Origin: Parietichytrium sp. I65-24A
Taxonomy: Eukaryota > Sar > Bigyra > Thraustochytrida > Thraustochytriidae
NCBI GenBank assembly: GCA_012862575.1
Contig: BLSF01000020.1
Span: 248,001 to 312,000 of the forward strand
Direction of reading: 5' to 3'
Length of the DNA stretch: 64,000 nucleotides
A model generated the notes under the pieces. That model was given only the letters and a program-made list of their open reading frames with translations. It was not told where the DNA came from and did no database searches. Shown here in pieces: positions 9,640-19,704 of this stretch. Each line of letters starts with the position of its first letter. Position 1 is the stretch's first letter. Made by a program: the position numbers and the translations under genes.

Positions 9640-10854
9640 TCAATCATTTCGGCCGAGAAACGTTTGCACGTGCAGCCATAGCTCCAGAGGCAGACTCGGG
9701 CCCCGCTTGCAATGCGAGAGCGATTTCAAGCGCGTTTCAATGCGAGCCGGGAATAGTGACCTAGTTTGCGGCGTCCAAGGGTCAACGAGTGCCTGATTTA
9801 AAATTTCAATCAGTTCATGCGAGATAGGAAGTCCAAAGTTCGGGTCGATGGCAGCGGAAGCAATTCTGAGAGCTTCAAGAGCTTCTTGCTTTCCGATAAA
9901 TCCACCGATGCGAAGAATTTCTTTAACACGAGGAAGATCTCGTGCTTCGCAGGCAATTTGCAGATTGGTGTGCTCACTTGCAAAATTCAAATATGCGGCA
10001 ACTGGCCCAGATTCTGCCTCACCAAAGTAAGATGGCCTCGAGCGCCTGATCGTCGCCCATTCCACGCCAAACATGCATAACTGCCTACAGCACAAAATAT
10101 CGCCTTCATCTGCGGCGATTAGAAGCGCACAAGGACTGTTGTCATGAAGAGGGCTGCTGTCTCTGGCGCCGTGTTCCAAGAGTGTCCGGCAGAGGTGTCC
10201 ATGGCCGCGACTTGCGGCAGTATGCAAAGCAGATCCGCCATTGCCAGTAGTCAGATTTGGATCCGCACCATACTCCAATAGTAGCTCAACAGTGCGCTGT
10301 GAACCCATGTAGCATGCGCAAGACAAAGGTGTAAATCCTTGCGGGGCCATGACGTCGTTTGGGTCCGCACCGCAGTCAAGCAAAACTTTGCAAACTTCTG
10401 CTTGACCGAAGAATGCAGCGATGAAGAACGCGGACCAGCCATCAGGCTCCATCTTTGCTTTGACGAATGTTTCCAGGTGGTCGCGAGGGAGAATAGATAA
10501 GAGCAATTTCGCGCAGTCTACGCTTCCGCTTTCCGCACACTGCATCAATGCAGTCCATCCGCCTGGTTGAACGGACTGTCCGATGGACACGCCATGACAG
10601 ATCAAGAGAGAGACAACATCAGTACTGTTTCCTTCGCACGCGGCAATTAAAGGGGTTGTCCATCGATTAAAAGTTCTCTGTGCCAGGTGAGGGTGCTCCT
10701 TCAAGAAGTATCTCACCAGCTCTGTGCTCCCGCTCCTGCAACTCTTTATCAAACAGTCAAGCAAGAGATCTTGACTGCACTCCACCCCACTTCTTGCGTG
10801 ATAGGGGTACAGAAATTTCGAGCCGTCGGAAATCCTTGCAGTTCGGAGCACCAT
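9640..10854 (-). CDS. Ankyrin-repeat protein with C-terminal F-box/SOCS-like tail
   Basis: A 404-residue protein built mainly of ankyrin repeats (about residues 32-267). Repeat signatures visible are TPLIAACEGNSTDVVSLL, TALMQCAESGSVDCAKLLL, SAFFIAAFFGQAEVCKVLL, TPLSCACYMGSQRTVELLL and SALHTAASRGHGHLCRTLL. The C-terminus LPLELWLHVQTFL (about 388-400) resembles a short F-box or SOCS-box helix, but it is too short to assign. I chose the ATG at 10854; the open frame extends to a GTG 23 codons upstream. A protein-protein interaction role, perhaps as a ubiquitin-ligase adaptor, is inferred only. The stop TGA is at 9640-9642. No intron or transmembrane segment is seen. Confidence 0.85.
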   Translation of the reverse strand: MVLRTARISDGSKFLYPYHARSGVECSQDLLLDCLIKSCRSGSTELVRYFLKEHPHLAQRTFNRWTTPLIAACEGNSTDVVSLLICHGVSIGQSVQPGGWTALMQCAESGSVDCAKLLLSILPRDHLETFVKAKMEPDGWSAFFIAAFFGQAEVCKVLLDCGADPNDVMAPQGFTPLSCACYMGSQRTVELLLEYGADPNLTTGNGGSALHTAASRGHGHLCRTLLEHGARDSSPLHDNSPCALLIAADEGDILCCRQLCMFGVEWATIRRSRPSYFGEAESGPVAAYLNFASEHTNLQIACEARDLPRVKEILRIGGFIGKQEALEALRIASAAIDPNFGLPISHELIEILNQALVDPWTPQTRSLFPARIETRLKSLSHCKRGPSLPLELWLHVQTFLGRND

Positions 10855-11098
10855 GCTTGCGGGGTCAAATGGGCCAAATGGGCCAATAGGCGAAGCTGAG
10901 CGTGGGGCCGCAGTGTTGGTCACGCCCGCCGCTTTCTTTCAGCGGTCTCATGAGTAATTTCTCAACAAAAAAAGCGAGGTTACTGTTAAGCTTTCATTAC
11001 GTGCACCGTAACGTGCCGTTAGGTCGAAGAAGGGGGGGATACACAGGCTTAAGAGTTCTTGTGCAAGAATAAAAATGTCGAACATTAGCACTACTCCG

Positions 11099-12064
11099 TC
11101 AGGGGTTTGCGGCGGTTTTGACTTTAAGCTCTTGAAGGATGGGTAATGAGATGCCGGAACCGCCACAAATGATGATCACAATATCCAGGTTTGAATTCTT
11201 CTCCCGTTCACAAAGCTTTCTTGCAGCAGCGATCGAAGCTGCGCATGCCGGTTCCACAAGGACTCGATGAAGGTTGAGAAATTCTTCACAATACTCGACT
11301 GCTTCTCCATCAGAAACCAGAATGGATTCGCATCCTGCTGGGTGATTCATGCAAAAATCTAAAGCATCTTGGGAAACTTGTTTCGCACCAAGCGTGGTCG
11401 CTACAGTGTCTATTCTTTCAAGCTGGACAAGTTGCTTTGCCTCCAAGGCTTGGTGCATTGATGCTGCTCCAAGTGTCTCCGCCGCAATAAGTTTAGTCTT
11501 GCTGCTCCAGTCTCCACCAGCTCGAGCCAGGCCGTGAGCAATTCCCGCTATCAAACCGCCTCCGCCCACAGAGCAAATGATGTATTGAGGAGCGACACCG
11601 TCTCTCTGCTGAACCAGTTCATCAACCATAGCAGAGTGGCCCTGCCACAGTAGTGGATGATCGAACGGTGGGACGTACCCAACCGTGGGATCTTCGCTGC
11701 AGACCTGACGGGTTTTCTGGTCGGCCTCGTTCCAGTTCTCACCAGCAACCACAACTTCAGCACCAACTTGTCGTATTTTGTCAGCCATAAAAGCGCTTGT
11801 CGTACTTGGAACGAAAACGGATGCCTTCATCCCAAGCAGCCGTGCACAGTTCGCCGCTGCAAGGCCTGCATTACCCCCCGAGGAGCTGACAACTTGGGTA
11901 AAGCCTCTCTTGCTATAGTCGCTGCAAAGTGCCATCATCCCTCGGTCCTTGAAGGAGCCAGTCGGAAGGGCGCACTCCATCTTGAGTGAAACGCGCTTCG
12001 CTCCAAACGCATTTTGAAGCGCAAGTGACTCGAGGAGTGGCGTGCGCGGAACCTGGTTTGGCAT
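11099..12064 (-). CDS. L-serine/L-threonine dehydratase, PLP fold type II
   Basis: This enzyme deaminates serine (or threonine) to pyruvate (or 2-oxobutyrate) plus ammonia with PLP. The 321 residues match eukaryotic serine dehydratase (about 328). Visible motifs are PTGSFKDRG with the Schiff-base lysine K39, the substrate loop SSSGGNAGLAAA, the PLP-phosphate glycine loop SVGGGGLIAGI, and the C-terminal ICGGSGIS holding the PLP-ring serine. No regulatory ACT domain follows, so it is the short SDS/SDSL type rather than biosynthetic threonine deaminase. The start ATG at 12064 gives a normal N-terminus with no clear targeting peptide, suggesting a cytosolic enzyme. A racemase activity cannot be excluded by eye. 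Confidence 0.92.
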   Translation of the reverse strand: MPNQVPRTPLLESLALQNAFGAKRVSLKMECALPTGSFKDRGMMALCSDYSKRGFTQVVSSSGGNAGLAAANCARLLGMKASVFVPSTTSAFMADKIRQVGAEVVVAGENWNEADQKTRQVCSEDPTVGYVPPFDHPLLWQGHSAMVDELVQQRDGVAPQYIICSVGGGGLIAGIAHGLARAGGDWSSKTKLIAAETLGAASMHQALEAKQLVQLERIDTVATTLGAKQVSQDALDFCMNHPAGCESILVSDGEAVEYCEEFLNLHRVLVEPACAASIAAARKLCEREKNSNLDIVIIICGGSGISLPILQELKVKTAANP

Positions 12065-13248
12065 CGTCTTTGAGACCTGGCTGTGAAATATGCACCTTTA
12101 CACTTTCTCGTTAACCTGGCTCTCGCGCGCTGTGTTGCTATGATTGGGGTCTGCAGCCTCGCCGAGAAGCCGTCCTCCAGAACCTGAGGCAGGAGCAAGA
12201 GCAAGAGACAGGTTGTGCAGGCCGTCGGGCATTCCCTCAGATTGACACGCTGGCCACGCTGGCCGATGGATGAAATGTCGCCATCGTGTGATGTGTGTGA
12301 TGCAGACTTGATTTTCCCCTCGAACTTTCCTTCCTTTCCAGTGCATCAAAGACGACACACTTCGTACACTAGCTATAGCCAGAACTGTGAGGTGATGGTA
12401 ACCTAGGAATCTGAATAGGTATTTTAAATAGGTATAGGCTATGTGAAGAGCTACTCCAATCTTCCCGAACATCTCGTGAGAATTCAGAATTCAGAAGATT
12501 AATACGCGTGCTGACGGTGAGTACTGTGAGTACCATCGTTTGTTTTTCCTGCGTTGGGAGTGTTGGGAGAGTTGGGAGCCTTGCACCTTGGGGTGGAGTG
12601 CTTTCGGCCCGGATATATTTTGTAACTTTCGTTACTTCGAACGAAAGACGTCCATACCTACTTGGCACGTTCAGTTCTGTGGAGCCTCTGAGAGGAACAG
12701 AGCTTCCGTGAAGCAGTTCCGATATGCATTGCGGTTAAAAATCAACATAATGCCGCTCCGGAGCGGTTATTGGGACGAATACCGCTATCACCACAATTAC
12801 CACAATTACACTCCTGGTTATAGATCGACTAGAACATTTGGTTCCTCAAAAATTCAGAGGGCCTAAGACTTTGGTACTATTCATTATACAAGTAGAGAGT
12901 GGAGCTAGTGGAGCAACCGATGCCTAGCCCCTGCTAAGAAACGTACCGGAAAACATTTAACTAGAGTATTCCGTGACTCCTGACCTATATTTCCATGTCG
13001 GAAGTTGGGATGCCTTGGAGTCTTCTTAGTCCTCTGAGACGGAGACACTGGTCCGCAGGCAGTGGCGTTGGGAGAGTGGGTGGAGTAGGCACCGACGGAG
13101 TGGAGGTGAGTCAGAGAGTCAGAGAGTCAGTTTCGGAAACGCTTGTCCCGCGGCTCAGAAAGGTCGAGTTTGTTAAGGCGCGAGGTTGCTCAAGACGTTT
13201 GTTCAGCTGCGGTCAACGAGACTCCTCAAGCTGCGAAAAGAGTTCAAG
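12065..13248. other. Divergent intergenic region, dehydratase / ARMC6
   Basis: No convincing gene in 1.2 kb. It contains two CAGAATT heptamers at 12480-12497, a GTAC cluster (gtgagtactgtgagtacc) at about 12517-12534, and short direct repeats such as gttgggagtgttgggagagttggg near 12550. The last 60 bases before ARMC6 are open in its frame but have no ATG. Confidence 0.5.
12480..12497. repeat. CAGAATT heptamer repeat
   Basis: Two and a half copies of the 7-bp word CAGAATT. Longer runs of the same word are at 15665-15688 and 38026-38045. Confidence 0.75.
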
Positions 13249-14778
13249 ATGTCGTGCAACTGTGCTCACGAGAGCCCAGTTCTCCCAACTGCTAGCCTCG
13301 ACGACGTGGCAGCACAGATTCGCCAGGAGTTTGCGGATCAAGCGGCGCCGCAAAATGAGGCAGCTCCAGAGCCACCAGCCGTTTCTGCTATTCCAAAAAA
13401 GAAGATTTCGCAGGAGACCTTCGATGAGGTTGTGAAGGAGAACATGGAGGAGTTTGACATGGATGAGGATGAAGCCTTGCGAGACGCCACGGAGCAATTT
13501 ATACAGCAGGGTGTGGATTTGAGTGGGCTGGTTACCTCAAAGGAGCAGAGAGCGCTGGATGAGCGCCTGAAGGCTCTTGTGGACAATCTGAATGGCTCCC
13601 TTCATCTGAACGACGATGAGCCTGTCTCCTTTGATGCTGTCTTGCAGCATTGCAAAGGGGTAGCCGCAGAATGTGCAAAAGGGGACCCAGAGCGCCTTGC
13701 AGCAGGGAAACACGGGGCGGTCGGTGCTGCATCTTATATTTGCAAAAAGTTTGTGGAGGAGGAGAAAGTTGCACTAGCCGGTCTCGAGCTCTTGTCTGAG
13801 TTGCTTAAGGTGTTTGAAAATCGCGAAGTTATTCCTTTCCAGGGGATCGAGGCTGTCTCGCAGGCTTTGGAGCAGCACTCGAAGTCCTCTCAAGTTCAGT
13901 CTGCTGGATTCAACGCGGTGGCCCTTGCGATCACCAAGCACGAGGAAAACAAACGGAATTTCAAGGATGCCTTTATCAACGAGCGTGTTGTTCGCTCCCT
14001 AGAAAATCATCCGGAAGACAAAGGGACTATTAAGTGGGCTTGCAAGTTCGTGCAGATATATTTGAGTGACGATGATCGCCGGCCGGGTGTACATCCTGGC
14101 ACTTTTCCCCGAGCACGTGAGATGGGTGAAGATTACGAAGGTGGTGTGCTCAAGCGCCTTGTGGACATCCTTCAAACAGAATTTGTCGTCGCCGATGAGA
14201 ACCTGACAAAAGCCGTGCTAGCCGCTATAAAGTCCGTGGCGGTGAATGACGTTATCTGCAAGCACATAGCCAGCAAAGGCGGTCTGGACGCTGTACTTCT
14301 TGCTTTTGAAGCGCACATAACGAACGAGCCAGTGGCTGCAAATTCATGTATGGTGTTGAAAGCAGTGACAAGGAATGACGATATCAAACATCTTGTGGGA
14401 AAGGGGAAAGGTTTGGGCCTGCTGATCAGAGCCTTAGAGGAGCACGGAAGCTCCGCGCGGGTAACAGAGCAGGCTCTGCAGTGTCTCAGTGTACTATGCC
14501 TTCGCCAACCGTCCAATTGCGAAACTATAGCCGATCTTGGATGTCTGCAGCTCATTGTTGGAGCAATGGGTCGACACCCGGACAGTGCTGGCGTTCAGCG
14601 ACCTGCTATTAGCACGCTGCGAAACATGGTCAGCAGCTGGCAGAACAAAGACTTGCAATCACGAATTCTAGACGAAGGCGCGGAGCGCCTCATTCGCAGC
14701 GCTCGTGCAGCGCATCCCATCTGCGAGGAGGTTGCTTTTGCCGCACTGCGAGACCTAGGCTGCAATTATCATGAATGA
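13249..14778 (+). CDS. ARMC6: Armadillo repeat-containing protein 6 (ARMC6) homologue
   Basis: A 509-residue armadillo-repeat protein. The diagnostic N-terminal block, KKISQETFDEVVKENMEEF followed by ATEQF and QGVDLSGLV (about residues 50-95), is the hallmark of ARMC6. The remainder is tandem ARM helices, for example GGLDAVLLAFEAH and EQALQCLSVLCLRQ. The molecular function of ARMC6 is poorly known. The open frame starts at a TTG at 13186, and the first ATG is 13249 in a good context (aagATGTCG), giving MSCNCAHESP. No introns or targeting signals are seen. The stop codon is at 14776-14778. Confidence 0.9.
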   Translation: MSCNCAHESPVLPTASLDDVAAQIRQEFADQAAPQNEAAPEPPAVSAIPKKKISQETFDEVVKENMEEFDMDEDEALRDATEQFIQQGVDLSGLVTSKEQRALDERLKALVDNLNGSLHLNDDEPVSFDAVLQHCKGVAAECAKGDPERLAAGKHGAVGAASYICKKFVEEEKVALAGLELLSELLKVFENREVIPFQGIEAVSQALEQHSKSSQVQSAGFNAVALAITKHEENKRNFKDAFINERVVRSLENHPEDKGTIKWACKFVQIYLSDDDRRPGVHPGTFPRAREMGEDYEGGVLKRLVDILQTEFVVADENLTKAVLAAIKSVAVNDVICKHIASKGGLDAVLLAFEAHITNEPVAANSCMVLKAVTRNDDIKHLVGKGKGLGLLIRALEEHGSSARVTEQALQCLSVLCLRQPSNCETIADLGCLQLIVGAMGRHPDSAGVQRPAISTLRNMVSSWQNKDLQSRILDEGAERLIRSARAAHPICEEVAFAALRDLGCNYHE

Positions 14779-15177
14779 TGGAGGGGGGTTCTTCCTTGTT
14801 TCTCAAATTCTGAGTGTATTCTTTTTAAATCGGCATGAGTTTACCTTTATCTGAATTTTGAAATTTTGCTCAGTCGACCACAGACTTCATCGTGCTCTTC
14901 CAAGCGGAAGGGTGGATGCCAAAACACGAGAGAATTAGACGAACCATTAGCCCGCGCTAAAATATCTTCGAGTCGATGCCGGGCTTGTGGTCGTTCACAT
15001 TATGTCTTGGCTTGTCACGATCCCTTGCGTCACATTCGACTCGGGTTGTTGTCAAGTATGTTTATCCTCTCACCGGTACTAGTACTCACTGTCAGTTCTG
15101 GTTGTTTGTTCAAGTTGGTTCTTGCCAACAGAACCCAATAGAACGTTTGGCGAGCCGCCTTGATTGAAGGCTCGCGA

Positions 15178-15212
15178 GGTACTAGTACTCAGTACCGTGC
15201 TTTACTGAGGTA
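15178..15212. repeat. GTAC-palindrome cluster
   Basis: Four GTAC cores occur in 35 bp (GGTACTAGTACTCAGTACC, then GAGGTAC). A related cluster lies 100 bp upstream, directly joined to a TCACTGTCAGT element. Confidence 0.75.
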
Positions 15213-15664
15213 CACACCCCGCTAGCGCCAATTATTGTGTAGTACCACTAGGTTTACCAACTGCTAAGAACCATGAAGGACTTTAGCAAAACGAAATGCT
15301 TCGCATGCACCAGTGAAACAGAACACGATCAGTGCGTTGAGTGCGTTGACAGGGTACGGGTACAGTGCACGTCGAGCAGTTCGTGTAGAATCAAGCAAAT
15401 GACATGTTGTCCAGGTGCATTTGAACTTGAACGAAAGACAAACGGTGATATTTCACACCTGCTCGTTTTTGATGTTTTTGTTAATGGAAACAATTGGCAA
15501 TAAATAGTTCTTAGAGTCTCATTATCACTATTGATATGTTTAGGTGTGTGGTAGGCAATATTTGTGCAATATTTCAGACTCGTGCGAAAGAATAGTCAAG
15601 TGGTATTTCTGCTAACAAGAGTCAGCCGTCACATCACCTCCCTCACTCACGAGTGACGGTCGAT

Positions 15665-15688
15665 CAGAATTCAGAATTCAGAATTCAG
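15665..15688. repeat. CAGAATT heptamer tandem repeat
   Basis: Three full copies plus CAG of the 7-bp unit CAGAATT. Each junction forms an EcoRI-type GAATTC palindrome. Confidence 0.85.
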
Positions 15689-16257
15689 CGCCTCGAGCCC
15701 AAAGAGCCCAAAGCTCGAGCAGCTCGAGCTCATTTAGCAAATAGCGAACTGCTAGAGAGCATATAGGGATTGATCGAAGTTTGATGCAACACCTGGCTGC
15801 GTGCTCGCGCTAAACTCAAAGGCTTGACCGAGCATTAAAACTGTACCCGCACCGGTATTAAGGGACGAGTACCCAGAACTGGTACAGCACACGCACACCT
15901 GAGACCATAGCATTTTTAGTGTTTTCGCTGACGAGGCGCTGGCTGGCACCTGAGTTACAAGTTCTCTACTTCGAGCTGTAGTGCCAGTAGTGCCAGCGTG
16001 AAGTAAGCATTGGACATGAGTTTAATGTGTGCGGAAACTCCGACTTGGTCATTGGGAAGGAGTGCGAGGCCTCGTGTCGTGAGATTCACCGTCCAGTTCC
16101 CGCTCAGCCTCGGCGAAGTTGGCCCCGCAACCGCAGGCACCAGGGAGAGCAGCGCGACATTGGTTTCTGGCAGCGCGGAGGTCTTGGACAAGAGGGGCGC
16201 TCGTAGTCGTTCTGCTGCAAGCCAACTCAGGAAATCCAGCGGTATTAGGGGCCAAAA

Positions 16258-17391
16258 ATGGGTCTCGAGAAGTTCTGCAAGTGCCTTGACAAGCAAAAGG
16301 ACAGCGAGCCAGCAGAGGGCCTTGCGACGTTTCGCTCGAAAGAGTCGTTTGAAGTCGCGGCTCCGCAGTTGGGCCAGAGGAAAGAGAAACGCGTATCCGA
16401 GCCAGTGCAAGCAAAACCATCGGCGACCAAACGTAGAGAGACGGAAGAGGATGAAGACGATGACGAAGATGAACCTTTCGAGGAAAAGACGTCTTACGAA
16501 TCTTTGGTAGATATGGTGAAGCAGCTTTGGGAATCTGCAGCGGCTTATTTATTGCCCGATGAAGCCGCGATTTACCAAAGCGAACAGCTGAAAGACATCG
16601 ATAGAATGGACTCGACCCAGCTTCGAGAACATATTGTTGCTGGAAAGAACTTGAACGAGGCCGTGAAAACTGTGATGGAGGAGGAGGAGCTTGACGGTGA
16701 TGACATTGCATCCGCGCAGCGCGGATCCATGAAGATCGCCAATGGTAGCTTGCGCTTTGACGGGGATCTGTTCGCAAAGCTCCTCGCGACGTCCCTCGAC
16801 ACTAGCACCGGTAAAGTCAATGCCGAAAAGTTTATTCAGGCCTCCAATTCCGTGCCTCTTCTCATGGGTGGGCTCGGGCGGACCTTTGAGTTTGCTTCCT
16901 CCGATCTGATGAAAAAGCTGCAAGTAGCTCAAGTTCGCATGGAAGAGACTGCACAAGATATGGGAGTCGACATCGGCGAAGTCACCTTGCAAGATATGGT
17001 AGAGCGTGATATTAGGAACAAGACAACTCACGCTGGTAAAAAGGCCGCCGGCGCGTCGAGAACGATCCTTCGTCTCATGTGGTTCTTAGACTTTATCGCA
17101 GCTCTGCTGAATGGCGTGGCCCGCAATCCAGACCAGAACCTGAAAACGATCTGCTCCAAAGTCTACGAGGAGACACTCGCGCCTAGACATGCTTGGATTC
17201 TACGAAAGGCTGCACGTTCTGGAATGGGCTTGCTTCCGAACAAAGAGGTATTTAGAAAACGACTTGGAACTTCACAGCTTTCACAGAAAGAAGAAGCAAA
17301 CAAGCTTCAGGTGTGGGCAAAGGATGTGGATGATGTTGCTCAGGTAATGTGGAAGTACATGAAGTCCAAGGGACTGGAGGAGCTTCCTTAG
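16258..17391 (+). CDS. GLTP-domain lipid transfer protein, ceramide-1-phosphate type, with N-terminal extension
   Basis: A 377-residue protein. Residues about 1-160 are charged and probably disordered (an acidic run near 62-72), and 165-375 form a glycolipid-transfer-protein fold. The lipid headgroup site can be placed: D216 and K220 in SSDLMKK, R268 and R272 in SRTILRL, and H311 in LAPRHAW. An Arg-x3-Arg pair where GLTP has a Trp is the CPTP/ACD11 pattern for phosphate-bearing sphingolipids. I therefore infer transfer of ceramide-1-phosphate-like lipids between membranes. The typical C-terminal motif (WILRKAARSGMGLLP, VFRKRLG) is present. The ATG at 16258 has an A-rich context (ccaaaaATGG). 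No transmembrane segment is seen. It converges with the aminotransferase gene. Confidence 0.88.
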   Translation: MGLEKFCKCLDKQKDSEPAEGLATFRSKESFEVAAPQLGQRKEKRVSEPVQAKPSATKRRETEEDEDDDEDEPFEEKTSYESLVDMVKQLWESAAAYLLPDEAAIYQSEQLKDIDRMDSTQLREHIVAGKNLNEAVKTVMEEEELDGDDIASAQRGSMKIANGSLRFDGDLFAKLLATSLDTSTGKVNAEKFIQASNSVPLLMGGLGRTFEFASSDLMKKLQVAQVRMEETAQDMGVDIGEVTLQDMVERDIRNKTTHAGKKAAGASRTILRLMWFLDFIAALLNGVARNPDQNLKTICSKVYEETLAPRHAWILRKAARSGMGLLPNKEVFRKRLGTSQLSQKEEANKLQVWAKDVDDVAQVMWKYMKSKGLEELP

Positions 17392-17807
17392 ACTCACAGT
17401 CCCCGAGCTTGAGAGTCTTGGTGGTAGCTTCAGAGATTCCTATGTCATTTAGTTGACTGGCCTCTGAAGATTGTGTATTGTGCTTTTGGTGGAATTGTCC
17501 CAAGACGGTCCGTGCCCGTGATAAATCGTTGTTCATTCAAAACATAAAAAAAGGATAGATTTGAGTATTGACTGTGAATTCTTTGTTTTCGGGAGATTTC
17601 TTCAGCAGTTGAAATCAAGTGCTGTACGATGTCAACGTGTTTTCGTATAGCCCTAGTTTTCCTGATTTCCACGGTGGTGATGATCGACGACGGCAAACGT
17701 GAATGTGAGGCAACAATTTCCTCACGGGGCCGCAGGATTGAATGATTGAATGAGAACAGTATAATTTGAAGCCAGAAACTGATTGATGAAGGGACACAAA
17801 TGATAGC
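17392..17807. other. Convergent intergenic region
   Basis: About 0.4 kb between two gene ends, presumably both 3' UTRs. It holds one TTGACTGTGAATT element (17568-17580) and no credible open frame. Confidence 0.5.
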
Positions 17808-19242
17808 CTAGCAATGCGCATTGATCGCCGCCACTGCGCTTTCAATAGTCTTTCTCGCCTTGCAAATCGCAAAGCGAACGAGGCTCGCTGGGGCGTCCTT
17901 ACCGTCGTGAAAAACGCTCATAGGGACGCCGATGACGCCGACCTCCAGTGCCAACCACTGGCAAAAGTCCACGTCAGTTTTCCCGGTCCCCGAGACGTCG
18001 CACACCAAAAAGTAGCCTCCATCAGGCTTGAAGCAAACAACTCCAAGCTTTTCAAGAGCGTCAGAGAGGATGGAAGCGTTCTCCTCAAACTGGGCACTCA
18101 GGGCTTCAATTTCCGCGACGACCTCAGACTTGTCCGAGTCAAGCATGTCCTCGAGGGCGCTGGCTACGCCATCCTGCAATGGAGTGGGGGCACAGTAAGA
18201 ATTATAGGCGTGGCAAGTGCTCAGCGCAGAAACAATGTCGCTCGGGCCGTAACACCAGCCTACTCGCCAGCCCGTGAGAGAGAATATCTTGCTAGACGAA
18301 CCAATTGTCACAGTGCGATCCAGCATGCCATCCATATGGGCGATGCGATGATGTTTGAATCGTTCGGTTCCGGTCTTGTGGAAAACAAATCGGTCATAGA
18401 CTTCATCACTTACCACAATGGTGTCGTTCTTGACGCAAAGTTTTGCGAGAGCCTCGATCTCCTGCAGGCTTGCGACATGTCCTGTTGGATTATGTGGCGT
18501 GTTAAATATGAGCGCTTTGGTCTTGGAAGTGAACTTGCTCTCCAAAAGACCAAAATCAATTTCAAATGACGGTGCATCAAGCCGGACGCAGACTGGAATA
18601 CCGCCAGCCATGCGCACGGCGGGGATATACCATGGAAAGAATGGCTCAAACATGATCACTTCATCGCCGGGATCTATAATAGCTTGCATGGCCGAATAGA
18701 GCGCCTCGGTACCAGAGGAAGTCACAATGACATTCTCTGATTCCGTGTAGGGTTTCAATGACAATGTTTTAGCTTCTTGGTTCCAAAGGTCCACTAATAC
18801 CTTTCGTAGTCGCATTGTCCCCGGAACGGGACTGTACTGATTTGCGGGAATGTTTTCCCGAATCAACTTGATCGCATTTTCTCTTGCTACAGAGGTGCCC
18901 TCTGCGCGGAGACGGAAACGTATCTGTTAGTCACGAACTTCCCCTTCGGAACGACTTGTTCCAAGCAAAGACACACCTTCCTCTCTCTCTCTCTCTCTCT
19001 CTCTCCTACACGGTACTTGGCGGGAAAGAATAGGATCATCTGCCTCTCCGCAGAAGCTCGGCGGCCGAGCGCTGGCACTTGCGAGAGGCCATCGTCTTTT
19101 GCAAACATCACTTACCAAAGTCAGGGAATCCCTGGCCCAGGTTGCTTACAATATTTTTCCCCTGAGCAAGTTTCATAAACTCGGCCCATACTTTGGCCCC
19201 ACCGCCCTGGGACTCCTGGAAAACACGCTGCGAGATCCTCAT
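17808..19242 (-). CDS. Class I PLP aminotransferase (kynurenine/glutamine transaminase-like), 2 exons
   Basis: A 406-residue fold-type I aminotransferase. Exon 1 (19242-19116, 127 nt) encodes MRISQRVFQES through NLGQGFPDF. Exon 2 (18901-17808) resumes with EGTSVARENAIKLIRENIPA. The joined stretch is the family's substrate-binding N-terminal block. The intron (18902-19115, 214 nt) has a GTAAGT donor, CTAAC near its 3' end and a CAG acceptor, and carries a dinucleotide run. The PLP lysine is K247 in SSSKIFSLTGWRVGW. NQYSPVPGTMRLR and NTPHNPTGH are also present. These features fit kynurenine aminotransferase/glutamine transaminase K or a related methionine/aspartate-type enzyme; substrate cannot be told. 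A stop upstream of the exon 1 ATG fixes the start. No targeting peptide is obvious. Confidence 0.9.
18980..19003. repeat. (CT)n/(GA)n microsatellite inside an intron
   Basis: About twelve CT dinucleotides on the plus strand, in the aminotransferase intron. On the sense (minus) strand it reads as a purine GA run, so it cannot serve as the polypyrimidine tract. Confidence 0.85.
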
Positions 19243-19704
19243 CTTGCAGCCTCGCCCAGAACAATTTGCATCCAGTTTCCAAAGCGTGAGCTAGCTCTCT
19301 GCTGCCACGCGCGCGTCCGACACCGCCGACACCCGCCAATCTTGTCGGCAAGATTTGCCGACCCCCCACTCTAATGAGAGGAACAACGAACGATCCCTCC
19401 CCTTTGCGAGCAACGAAGAGTTCCTTGTGTGTTTGCCACGTAGACATATGTAGACATAGGAGGTCGCCCAACAGCGCCACCTGACGAGGGAGGCAGCCAG
19501 GCAGCGAGGAACGCACCGACTGACACCGGGACGCCAACGAAGAAGAACAGACTCAGTCGGCGTGAGGCACTCTGATCTCACCGCCGCCCTTCCATCCGCT
19601 CAGACCGCCCCGCTTTGTACAAGTAGAAAGGCCCTCTTCGAAGTACATTTAACCCTCTATTTGGTAGTCCCGTTGGCTATATTCTTTCACCACACCCTGC
19701 AAGC
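19243..19704. other. Divergent promoter region, aminotransferase / SRP68
   Basis: This 0.46-kb head-to-head gap must contain both promoters. A minus-strand open frame crosses it but is out of frame with the aminotransferase and has no recognisable content. I see no repeats of the recurring kinds. Confidence 0.5.

Larger units (their letters stand above)
14779..16257. other. Repeat-rich intergenic region
   Basis: This 1.5-kb gap sits between same-strand ARMC6 and the GLTP gene. It holds GTAC clusters at 15071-15083 and 15178-15212, a TCACTGTCAGT element at 15086-15096, a CAGAATT run at 15665-15688, and CTCGAG-rich short repeats at 15690-15730. A minus-strand open frame over 15955-16410 is rejected elsewhere. 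I found no convincing gene. Confidence 0.5.

Noticed and set aside
15955-16410. 151-codon minus-strand frame overlapping the GLTP gene start
   Set aside because: It starts at a TTG, overlaps the better-supported GLTP gene, and has no recognisable domain. The tail before 16258 reads plausibly but is not enough.
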